Shown piece after piece: positions 35,427 to 44,300 of a stretch of DNA of 64,000 bases; the first letter of the stretch is position 1, and each line of letters starts with the position of its first letter. The notes beneath the pieces were generated by a model. It had not been told where the DNA came from and did not search any database. It worked only from the letters and a program-made list of their open reading frames with translations. The DNA lies in assembly GCA_021031095.1 (NCBI GenBank), contig JAGFVP010000002.1:1-64000 (forward strand). The letters are read 5' to 3'. The stretch comes from Bathelium albidoporum (taxonomy: Eukaryota; Ascomycota; Dothideomycetes; Trypetheliales; Trypetheliaceae). Both the position numbers and the translations under genes were made by a program.

Positions 35427-35984
35427 AATGGGTGCGTTGGAACAAAGGAAGGATCAGAGCTCTGTGGGAGGTAGAAATTCTTTGGACAGATTAAAGCGTC
35501 CCTCGCTCCCCGAAAAAAAAAAGGTCTGCTTGTTTACCGATAATGATTGAGGATTGGTCTTGGTCAAATAAACCGATTGCACTTCAAGAGATAGAACTTT
35601 ATCAACCGGCAAAGACACAGCAGAAGAGGCGAGTCAAACCCGTGGTCTTGGGCAAGTTCATTGTTGTGCTCTTTGACGTGTGAAGGGCCTTTGAGCTGTG
35701 TGTTTGAGGCGGCCGCCTTTAGCGATCGCAACTGCAGCGGGAGACTGCGTGATTCAAACGCTGCGATGAGCGTTTCGCCAGACCTTTGCAAACCAGTGTG
35801 GCCCACATTGCTTCTTGATGGGGTAATTGAAAGCGGTTGAGTGCCGATAAGACGAGATAAGCTCGACCTGGAAAACGCATCGAGAAAGATTTGCAAAGTA
35901 GACGCGAGTGCAGGTATGCAAGAAATTTGAGATGGAAAATATCGGGCTGCGACGACATCCCTTACCTCCTCAGCTCGCACAATT
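35427..35984. other. Intergenic region, no gene seen
   Basis: The space between two minus-strand genes. A 187-residue minus-strand frame (35564-36127) overlaps the end of the radical-SAM gene in another frame and is treated as a shadow. Confidence 0.55.
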
Positions 35985-37103
35985 TCAAATGTTAAAGCCA
36001 CCATGCTCCGCGACTTCGTTAAAGCGCCACAATCCCGCTTGCTGCGCGGCACGTTTAACAGTCTCCATCTCGGCTTGACTAACCGGTCGATTAATGTCCT
36101 CATATCTGACTCTTTCCTCAACATCACCTGTTGCTGGTGATCCTTCTGGCTCTTCGACGCATAAAGGCGCCTTACTTGTCCTTTTTGGCTTGCCTACGTG
36201 CGCCTCGGGATGGTACTGCTCCATGACGTGAACAAAGAGATCTTTCGAGACATGATCCGCAAGCCAGCGAAAAATTTCTTTCCCTTCGCCCTCTTTGCCT
36301 GGCATAACAAGATGGCGAACGAGCACGCCCCTTTTGGCAAGGCCATCGCCTGTGAAGCATAAGTCTCCTACCTGAGTATGCATAGCTCGGATGCTAGCCA
36401 TAGCTGTTTCAGTATAGTTATCGGCTTTCAGCAAACGCTTTGATGTAGCATTATTCCACACTTTGAAGTCAGGCAGATAGATGTCTATCAGCCCATCCAA
36501 TAGCTCGAGAGACTCAAGCGAGTCAAATGATGAGGTATTGTAGATGATAGGCAGCTTCAGCCCCAAATCTCTCGCATGTAGAATACTGAGAGCCACCTGA
36601 GGAACGACGTGCTCAGGGGTAATCAGATTAATGTTGTGCACCTTGCCGACCTCCTGCAGCTTGATGTACCATTCCGCTAGCTGCTCCGGCGTCAAATCGA
36701 AGCCCTTGCGCGTATGAGCAATGTCGTAGTTTTGACAGAATACACAACGCAGATTGCATCCGCTGAAAAACACCGATCCGGATCCATTGTGTCCCTGTAT
36801 ACATGGCTCTTCTCCAAAGTGCGGTGCAATCACGTTGACTTTCACATCGGCGCCAATCAGGCAGGTTCCAGTCCTTTCGAATCGATTCACGCCGCAGAGG
36901 CGCGGACATAGATTGCAGTTGCGCAAGTGGGCGTATGCCTCGGAGCGCTTTCGCGACGCATCAACGGAGGACAAGAAGTGGTATCGTGGGATGTATTCGT
37001 CCAACAAGAAGGGCGGAGCGAGGTGAAGCTTTTTTCGGGGATAGGGTCCTGAAAGAGGTTGCAGATGTCGAAATGCTTGGACGAAGCCGAAAAATCGTTG
37101 CAT
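35985..37103 (-). CDS. PflX-like radical SAM protein (pyruvate formate-lyase activase-like)
   Basis: One exon, 372 residues, no intron. A Cys-rich N-terminal segment (CNLCPRLCGV, then TGTCLIG) precedes the radical-SAM cluster motif GCNLRCVFCQNYDIAH, with Cys116, Cys120 and Cys123 in CxxxCxxC spacing. Next come the GGE-equivalent region (LITPEHVV), an NTSSFDSLESL strand and a PDFKVWNNATSKRLL segment, all as in PflX (COG1313). Such enzymes bind a [4Fe-4S] cluster and cleave S-adenosylmethionine to make a 5'-deoxyadenosyl radical. The substrate of the PflX branch is not established, and no pyruvate formate-lyase partner is nearby. A residue-rich insertion (KRTSKAPLCVEEPEGSPATG) near 315 is typical of a eukaryotic copy. 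The lack of introns and the bacterial affinity suggest old horizontal transfer; that is inference. Confidence 0.85.
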   Translation of the reverse strand: MQRFFGFVQAFRHLQPLSGPYPRKKLHLAPPFLLDEYIPRYHFLSSVDASRKRSEAYAHLRNCNLCPRLCGVNRFERTGTCLIGADVKVNVIAPHFGEEPCIQGHNGSGSVFFSGCNLRCVFCQNYDIAHTRKGFDLTPEQLAEWYIKLQEVGKVHNINLITPEHVVPQVALSILHARDLGLKLPIIYNTSSFDSLESLELLDGLIDIYLPDFKVWNNATSKRLLKADNYTETAMASIRAMHTQVGDLCFTGDGLAKRGVLVRHLVMPGKEGEGKEIFRWLADHVSKDLFVHVMEQYHPEAHVGKPKRTSKAPLCVEEPEGSPATGDVEERVRYEDINRPVSQAEMETVKRAAQQAGLWRFNEVAEHGGFNI

Positions 37104-37461
37104 GATCTCGTAGGTTCAGGTTCGCCCGAGTTATCCGAACGGCACCACTTGTGGCGTAGCAAGGACCCGACCAACATGGCCCTATGTATTCGCCGAATTT
37201 GACGAGTCCCATCTTTATCCCGCTTGCGTAATACCTAAATCCACCCTGCGTATTTTCCACCACGTTGACAGAGCATAAAGCATATGGTCAAGCTGGATCG
37301 CCTGTGCTCACATCGCTGTTTATCACAACTGTATCTCTGAGCATCACTAATATGCTCAGAACACGTATTTATAGAGGTTCGCTCTGCTACTTGTTTCCTA
37401 TTCCTCAGTTCAACTTAGCTAGTATAATTTACTGCCTAAGTTCATAATCCATCATCCCGGG
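37104..37461. other. Intergenic region before the P450 relic
   Basis: No gene recognised. The missing first ~130 codons of the P450 would lie here if they survived, but no P450-like reading frame is visible. Confidence 0.5.
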
Positions 37462-38602
37462 CGAAGGATTATGCATCATCTGCTCAGTGGACGGGCGGTC
37501 AAAGAGTATGAAGAAGCGGTCAGTTCCGAGAGCGTTCGCTTACTACCAAACTACTTCGAACAGCCGGATCACTGGTATCGTCATCATTACCATCATGTCT
37601 ATTCAGCAATCCATCGAATCGTGGTGGGAGAGCAACTACGACTGACGCAAGGCCAGTTGGATGAGTTTCAGCGCGTCACTGTCGAGTTTATCCGCAGCAT
37701 TCATGCCAGCTTCATTGACTTCTTCTCGACGTTGAGTCGGCTCCCCAAATTCCTTCAGCCATGGAGAAACCATTGGAAAGAAGTCGGCCTCGATCATTTT
37801 AGGGTTTTCCAAAATTGGTGGAGATCAATCAGAGAGGACATCTCGAACAGGGTCGGGCCGCCTTCGTTCATCAAAGACGTGCTTCTATCCGATCCAAATT
37901 GGCTTGTCCAACGACGACGAGGAAGCCATGTATCTTGCAACATCGGTGGTAGCGGCCGGCAGCGATAATGTGCGCATGACACTCAATACCTTCACCACGG
38001 CATGTTTGTGTTCTCCCGTGGCTGTTGCGACGGCAAGGGAGGAGATCGATAGAGTCTGCGGAGAAGGAGTTGAACGTCTTCCTGCTATTCAAGATATGTC
38101 TAATCTTCCTTATGTTTGCGCAATGGTGAAAGCTACGCTGGCGGCCTGTGGTACCTTTAATCCCGCAGCATCATTTGACACAAGATCTTGACTTCGAAAC
38201 TGATTTTGTCATCAGCTCGGTCGCCGTATGCCGCGAAGTAGAGGGCCATGACCAGTTCAAACCAGAAAAATGGCTGAATGGCCAAGAAGATAACATCATA
38301 AATGACCTTTGGCAGTTCGGAGGCGGCCGACGAATTTGCGTTGGCTACGAACTTGCCCAGCAGAAGCTTTTTCTAAGCTATTCAAGGATCATTTATTGTT
38401 TTGATGTTCTAGCTGTGAGTATTTCTAGCCAACCTAGTGTTACCCAAATGTCAGCTAAGTTTAGTATTTTCAGAATAATCCCTATGATGATAAGAATCTG
38501 AGATATGCGGCGGTCGATGAGCCTTTCCCAGTCAAAGTGGTTGTACGAAGTGCGGCCCATAGAAACCTTCTTTCTTGTGTAGCTCGCGAACTAGCATCCT
38601 GA
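37462..38602 (+). pseudogene. Cytochrome P450 pseudogene, 5'-truncated and frameshifted
   Basis: Three P450-like pieces lie in three frames. The first (37462 to about 37890) opens RRIMHHLLSGRAVKEYEEA, typical of roughly residue 130 of a fungal P450. The second (about 37890-38130) has the helix I region, DDEEAMYLATSVVAAGSDN. The third (about 38145-38602) holds the meander and heme loop FGGGRRICVGYELAQQ, then, after a plausible intron 38415-38474, a C-terminus ending VVVRSAAHRN. The ExxR motif is lost: the text reads VKATLA just before a frame change that removes the Arg codon context. The anchor and N-terminal domain are absent. It cannot make an active enzyme. The intact heme loop shows the decay is not ancient. 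It marks the left edge of the decayed AT-rich island. Confidence 0.87.
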
Positions 38603-38793
38603 GAGCATGGCTAGTGGTTCTGCAGCAATAGGAAACCTTTTCTTTGATGATCTGGTCTGTGGTCAGGCCATCTCGTAAAGTAGATTCACAAGCGCCGTTA
38701 ATCCGCAGTCACTGGATTCGATGAGCTTATAAAATATCGTATTATTGCGCTTATTTAGGACGGCCAATTATAATAATTAGTGCTCTTCCGTAG

Positions 38794-39435
38794 CTATGAT
38801 GGGGTTATTTGAAGAATAATAATGTCCATAGCAGTACCATACTCAGAGAAGTGATGCTGATGGTAATATGATGCTACATGCTGGGTGCTCTTTCCAAGGA
38901 AGTCACGGCCGAAGCCAATGGACTTGAAAGATTTGATCTGGTCCCTCAGGTCCATGCTAATCTAGATCCTACGATTCATAGCTGCCGTCCAAGCTGGGTC
39001 GTAGAAGCCCCGTTATGTTGACATAATCTTTATTAAAAGCTCCTCCAACTCAGCAATCACAAATTGAGCGCTGTCCTTCTGAATATAGTGCTGTAGCTAG
39101 AGGCAATCATAATACCCACGCACCCTGTCAGGACCAAACAAATTCAACAAACCCTCGTTGTAATGCTTTCAGGCTCTGCCAAGGACCTGTTCACGAGTGA
39201 CTTTATGTTGAGTTTAGGTGACTAATAACCTAATACACAGCCATCTTAAACAAAGATTGATTGCATAATACATCGCCCCACTCACCCTGAAATACAGTAC
39301 CTTATCAGCCGAAGGAGTTACGCTTGGATGACCTGATTTATCACATTTAAGGCCTTTGAGAGGGAATCGCAGGGCATTCGGGAGTGCAAGTAAGCTTCAG
39401 TCTGCTCCAAGTGATGACCATGTGATGGAGCATGA
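38794..39435 (-). pseudogene. Unrecognised coding relic with RIP-type stop codons
   Basis: Reading the minus strand from about 39217 to 38794 gives protein-like sequence (GLLNLFGPDRVRGYYDCL; DSAQFVIAELEELLIKI; SIGFGRDFLGKSTQH) broken by four stops: TGA at 39171-39169, TAG at 39099-39097, TAA at 39015-39013 and TAG at 38964-38962. Each is one or two C-to-T or G-to-A changes from a Gln or Trp codon fitting the context. A further upstream piece (about 39435-39310, SHGHHLEQTEAYLHSRMP) lies in another frame and may be a separate exon. The family is not recognised, so it could be a cellular gene or a transposon protein. The mutation pattern is the strong evidence. Confidence 0.65.
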
Positions 39436-41099
39436 ACTAAGCAGTAAATTCCCGTGTTAAGTTGCTCTAGATGCTAAGGCAACGATTGCGAGACGTGAGC
39501 TCGAGCCCCGAGCATGGGAAATCCCTGCCTAACATTATCGTGACTTTCTTCGCAGCAGCTCCATCAGGCAGAGAGATGTCGTAGATTCGGCCCATTAGGT
39601 CATGGGTTGGCGGCAACGATCTGGCGACATGTCTGTTGTTTGAAACGTCATGCAGTCGTGCCACTGGTGATGTAGCCCCACACTAGGCAGCCAGTAAGAA
39701 GAAGGTATAAAAGAAGTGTTTCTGATAATTAAGCGGATGAAATTAATACGATCAAGTTTATAACGGATACTTATTAGCTAACTTCAGTTATGTCTTATAT
39801 CATACTTCAATCAGTGGTAATAAAAACAGTAAATTTATGTGTGAAATTACCGGAGCTACGAGTACTAAGTGAGGCGACAGTGAGAAACAACATAACAACT
39901 TAATTCAAGGTGCATAAGAGGTTTCAGAGCGTAGCAGACTACTGAGACTCAGCGAACCCCGGGCTCATAATCTGTTGAAGGTGTGAGATGGAGCCGAAGT
40001 GTATGTACGAAGTGGTTGGAAGAACCAAGGTCTCTGAGGACCGTGAGGGTGAATATATACAGCCTGCGCTAGTGCAAACGTGGTAATGCCAACCAACCAA
40101 TGGACCTTTCTTCCAATAGATCCTACAGCTGTGAGAGTATTCTCAGCAGCTGTGATAATATTAACAGTTGAACAGGCGACCCGGCTTGTAGCACCTAATA
40201 TTCAGCAGATATAGCTCACCATGCGTTGTGTGCGTTCTCAGAAAGTAATCTAAAATAAAATTGTAAAGCAATATACATGATCTCTTCTGTCTCTCCTCCT
40301 TCCTTACGTCATATTTTCCTATTGGCGGCTCAGCCTCCGCTAGCAAGAGAGCAAAATCATTAGGGGTGTTTCGCTTTCCATGAGATTTAAGCACCAGAAC
40401 TAAACACGCAGCCGGAAGACAGAGCGATATTTAAAAGACTTGTCTCAGTTTATTTGTTGACATAAACGCTTAGAAAGAATGAAAGGAAATTGTTGAACTT
40501 TGGGTAACTCCTATATCACACTGTACGTATAATAATCAAGATATCTTAGTGAAATTCTAGTTTGAAGTATAAATACGTGGTTCTCTTTAGGCTGTATAGT
40601 GTTCGTTTCGACTATATAATATATAATAATTTTATAGTCGTAAGCGTTTCTGGAAGGACGTAACCTACATTCACCAGTTTTAGAACCTACGTACCACATC
40701 AGTAATATCTTTATATTTCATTAATATCGTCATACTGATAGCTATTTTATAAGTAAAACCCATCGGTAGAATGGCGTCTATCGCGCCAGTCTATAGTACG
40801 ACACTTCGCCGACCATGGAAAACATTACTTTATCAAAGTCTACAGTACTTCCGACGATGCTCCAGCGAGATGGGTGCGGCAGATCGTCGATCCGAAGGCT
40901 ATCCCTTACATGCACGGTTTGAGGTTTTTTAATTTTCTTGTCTTGTTAATATACGATTTTCAAGATCTCATGCTTGTTAAGTTTGGGGCGATGAGGCAGG
41001 TGGGAGCGCGTAGGTATTAGAAATGAATTCGATACATCGTGAGCTAACCTATAGTAGGTTAGACTAAAGTTAACTTCTGTCATCTACAATCTAAAGGTC

Positions 41100-41124
41100 A
41101 CCGGTTTAATCCCGGTTCGTCCCA
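41100..41124 (+). repeat. tRNA-like T-arm and acceptor 3' strand, mutated
   Basis: ACCGG, loop TTTAATC and CCGGT form a perfect T-stem, followed by a seven-base acceptor strand TCGTCCC and a discriminator A. The loop differs from the standard TTCGATC by C-to-T and G-to-A. Upstream, AATCTAAAGGTC resembles an anticodon stem and variable loop. No clear matching 5' acceptor half is found. It could be a decayed tRNA gene or the head of a tRNA-derived SINE. Confidence 0.5.
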
Positions 41125-41289
41125 CTTTGTCTTTTGTATCTTGGTTTCCCTTTAAAAGGAAGAGATTTTTATTTTTTATTTTGATCCCCCTTCTTGACCT
41201 TCTTGAGGGAAAAACTCGAACGCTTTTGCGGCTGTCCTCTCTCTCCGGCTCTCCTCTCTCTGCGGTTGTCGGGAAGGTCCCTGAATCGT

Positions 41290-41884
41290 GATCACGAGCG
41301 AGACTGATCGAGACCATGAGCAGCCTGAGGCAATTGGATTTGAGCTTGAGTTGACCGTGAGCAGAGCGTGAGTTGAGGCGGTACAAGTGTGAGCAAGGTG
41401 AGCCGAAGTTGAGCCGATTGCATTTTTTGCTGAGTCAACGTGGCTGTATCAATGAACCAAGTTGGGACGTCAGTGCGGTCAGTTTGTCCTCAAGAATAGC
41501 CCTATGAAGGCGGCGAATTAGCGTGACGAACAACAGTGACAGGCTGAGGAGAAACAGCAGCAGGAGGCTCTTAAGGCTGCTTAGCGTGAGAACCGTGAAC
41601 TAGAGCGACAGTTTTGATATCAGGAGAAGCAATCAAGGAAGCAACAGCGCGAGGAGGCAGCAGCAGCGCGCTGCTAAAATACAGCAGAGGGAGACGAATA
41701 TTCAGCAGCAGCAGGCGAGCAGGCAGCTTCATACCGAAGTAAAATACTATAAACAGCAGCAACAGACTTCACTACGTGCTTCAGAATTGCCTATTACGGT
41801 GGCAGGTGATGCTGAGGTGGTTGCGGAGCCAGGCACAGCTGCTCCTCATAGTTCATGTTCTCGTCCTAATATTCGCCTTTTATA
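41290..41884 (+). pseudogene. Coiled-coil coding relic with RIP-type stops (transposon protein candidate)
   Basis: The plus strand encodes a Gln/Glu/Arg/Ala-rich heptad-like region (EEKQQQEALKAA, then RENRELERQF, then YQEKQSRKQQREEAAAA) interrupted by TAG, TGA and TAA where CAG, CGA and CAA fit. The stretch before 41490 shows the same in its own frame, with many TGA triplets replacing CGA. Such C-terminal coiled coils occur in fungal DDE transposases and gag-like proteins, but no catalytic domain remains to identify it. The CAG-rich text also gives a trinucleotide-repeat appearance at 41680-41770. Confidence 0.5.
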
Positions 41885-42834
41885 ACGTTTTTTAAATTAA
41901 ATGAAATAGCGCATTGAATTCAGCAGCTTCTGATTATTACAGCACTAAATTATTTAGTTAATACAGCCTGTGGTGGTTGTGTTAATCGCCTCAGAATTAG
42001 CCGAGTTGGGAAGGCTCGGTGCGTGCAAGGACTATGATCGTGCACGGACTGGAGCTGACTTCTATCCTGCTCTGCAGCCCGGGACGGGCCACCAGTAAGT
42101 ATACCCTCAGCTGCTGCAACGAAGATGCCAAACCTTGTTGATTCAAGTTTAGTTCATATACGGGTGGTCATCTGATCGCACGCCATGAGGGCCGCATGCG
42201 GTATCGCATGCCAGAATTTATTGCGTGGCTGCTTACAGGCTCGTTCTGTTGCAGCACGTTCTGCAGTAACATTTGTGTGACCCTTGGGCGTTAGCACATT
42301 ACTGAATTCTGAAAACGGATTTCGTTACAACGAAAAGGAGCTGTTTTACTACCTTCAAGCTGTGCCTTAAGCTTAACGAACGGGGCTCGAAGCCAACGTC
42401 GGTATCTACAGGGGAGTATGTTGGTGGTCAGAGTGGATGAAGAAATTATCAACTCTTTCAGTCAAACAACCTCTTGCAGGCAATCTACAGCAAGGCGTCT
42501 CCTACTTCATTGACCTCCAAATGATGAGCTGGAGAGAGCTCTCTTGCGTTCTCGCGGTCAAACTAGTATCCTGACGCTCAAAGGTCCCCAGCGCATTGCT
42601 GCGGCATGACGCCATTGCACCATGCTTTCACTTCTGCCTTTGATGAACCCAGAGTGAGCCTGTTCACTAATCTAAGGTGTTCTCTTTTACATTCGACATT
42701 TCCACTGTCTTTTATGTGTCTATCTCCGGCCTCATACTTGATATTCAGAAGGCGCAGCTCAACCTGTATTTTTCTGCCTGAATATTGTCGAAAACACTGC
42801 CAAACCCTTTTTGGTATGGGTAAGAATCATATAA

Positions 42835-43830
42835 ATGCCAATAGCCACCGCTATTCTACGGCTGCCAGGCGGTAATGTTGACAATGGCTGGCAACTTGAG
42901 GCTGGAACTACCGTAACCTTCCTTTGCGCCTGTATCGTGGTTGGTCTCCGGACCTTGGCACGGCTTAAATATGCTCGAACAGGAGTCGATGACTTCCTCA
43001 TGGTCTCTGCCATTGTAAAATTGCCGAAATTAAGCTATCACCAAAAGGCTCAATTAACAGTGTGACAGTGTCAGGCTCTTGTAGCGACAATCCTGGACTA
43101 TATAGCAGTGAACTGGGGGCTAGGAAGACATCTGTTCTTTGCGAATCCAAAAAAAAGGGTGGAGCAGCAATACTACAGTCTTCTTGCTCAAGTATTCTGC
43201 ATCCAAGTCCTTACATTTGCTAAGATATCTCTTTGTTTCACCTACCTGCGTGTATTGCGAGGAACTCGAAATCCAGTCCTAAAAGTGGTCATCTGTCTCA
43301 CGGCATCCTTGGTGTTCGCCGTTAATCTTGTGGTCACAACCTCGCTGTATGTCCAATGCGATCCCCCAGCCAAATCTTGGAATCCTATTCATCCAGAAAA
43401 ATGCTGGAGATATCCCATCGAGATCAGTTTCGTTCTACCCCAAGGGTGTAAGTATGAAAACCTGAGTTGGTCGTGAGAGTATACTGACAGTCTTAGCATT
43501 TTCCGCACTCACAGACTTCTTTCTTGCGGGCCTACCACTCCTATTTAAAAATTCCACAGGTTGGGAGAAGAATCAAGGGGATCTTGTGTGCTCTCATGGG
43601 ACTGGGAACAGTGTAAGCTTTCAACCACGAAACCTCGATATCTCCCACATCGTGCTGAACATAGATATAGTACAGGAGCGTTTGCCTTGATCAGAACAGT
43701 AGAATCATCCTCAGCTCTTCACTCACCGTCCTCAGACATATCCTTCACAAGTATCTATGGGCTGATGCGGTCTGGAATGGAGCGTAATATCGCGATAATG
43801 ATAGCTAGCTGTAACAAACGCCAAGCCTAA
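42835..43830 (+). pseudogene. Rhodopsin-like fungal membrane protein, frameshifted and C-terminally truncated
   Basis: Exons 42835-43014, 43075-43447, about 43497-43612 and about 43674-43830 assemble a multi-pass protein of the fungal rhodopsin-domain (Pth11-related) type. Landmarks are VTFLCACIVVGLRTLARLKY, DDFLMVSAI, NWGLGRHLFF, LTDFFLAGLPLLLF and SDISFTSIYGLMRSGMERN. Members are plasma-membrane proteins of largely unknown role, often near secondary-metabolism genes. One frame break sits in the A5 run at 43547-43551; A4 would give FKIPQVGRRIKGILCALMG. The protein stops at 43830, where a repeat begins, and lacks the usual C-terminal tail. Splice sites of the first two introns are canonical. 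Frame break plus truncation make it a probable pseudogene, although the homopolymer break alone could be a sequencing error. Confidence 0.75.
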
Positions 43831-43985
43831 ACCAATCAGATTCAAACAACTTTTTAGGTTGGTTGAATTAGATGGATTAGGTTAGTGTTGTTTGGAAGTG
43901 ATATGTAGCCTATGATACCACTCCGCCACAGAGATCAAAAGATCAGCATAGACTCGAACCAAAGGTTCGAATCAGGCTACGCCCT
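43828..43985. repeat. Repeat with tRNA promoter-like boxes between two gene fragments
   Basis: It begins at the stop of the rhodopsin-like relic and ends just before the aminotransferase relic. It contains an inverted pair CAAACAAC / GTTGTTTG, and a second pair GTAGCCT (43905-43911) / AGGCTAC (43974-43980). The minus strand reads TGGCGGAGTGGT, a perfect A-box. GGTTCGAGTC on the minus strand and GGTTCGAATC on the plus strand resemble B-boxes, but not in the A-then-B order of one tRNA. It is best described as a tRNA-derived SINE or MITE fragment. Confidence 0.55.
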
Positions 43986-43994
43986 ATATATAGT

Positions 43995-44300
43995 ATGTTA
44001 CAAGAAGCGTACGCTGCTGTGATAGCTTTCTTTGAACGTTCCGGTGTTGAATACTTCCCGTGTAACTCAACGACTTTTCTAATGGCAAAGCTTGCACCAT
44101 TAGTAGAGTCCCGGGAGGATGAAAATGAAGCATTCCGCCAGTATGTCGACGCAGGGGTTCTACTTGTCCTTGGGCAAGCTTGTCCATGCCAAACAGTCAG
44201 AAAGGTTGGATGCGGCTATGTTTCACGGTCGAAAGAAAGCACCTAATAGGAGCTATGAATCGGATACAGAGAGTCTTCAAAAGCCTTCGTAGATAGCAAC
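43995..44300 (+). pseudogene. C-terminal fragment of an ACC synthase-like PLP aminotransferase
   Basis: The first part (43995 to about 44170) reads LQEAYAAVIAFFERSGVEYF and ends near FRQYVDAGVLLVLGQA. The frame then changes, and from about 44210 the sequence MRLCFTVERKHLIGAMNRIQ continues to a stop. Both halves match the small-domain C-terminus of fold-type I aminotransferases resembling 1-aminocyclopropane-1-carboxylate synthase. The catalytic Lys domain and the N-terminus are missing. The 5' break coincides with the preceding repeat. It is a non-functional scrap. Confidence 0.75.

Larger units (their letters stand above)
38603..42834. other. AT-rich decayed island without intact genes
   Basis: Lower GC than the flanks, few long frames and numerous stops. 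Specific relics are listed separately: an unrecognised minus-strand frame at 38794-39435, a tRNA-like 3' half at 41100-41124 and a Gln/Arg/Glu-rich coiled-coil relic at about 41290-41880. The rest (39.5-41.0 and 41.9-42.8 kb) holds nothing I can identify. Confidence 0.7.

Noticed and set aside
35564..36127. Minus-strand 187-codon frame overlapping the radical-SAM gene
   Set aside because: It overlaps the well-supported gene in another frame and shows no domain.
41100..41124. Functional tRNA gene call
   Set aside because: Only the T-arm and 3' acceptor strand are convincing; no complementary 5' strand or credible anticodon arm was found.
41680..41770. CAG trinucleotide expansion or CRISPR-like repeat
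   Set aside because: The CAG triplets are interspersed codons of a coiled-coil relic. There are no regular repeat-spacer units.
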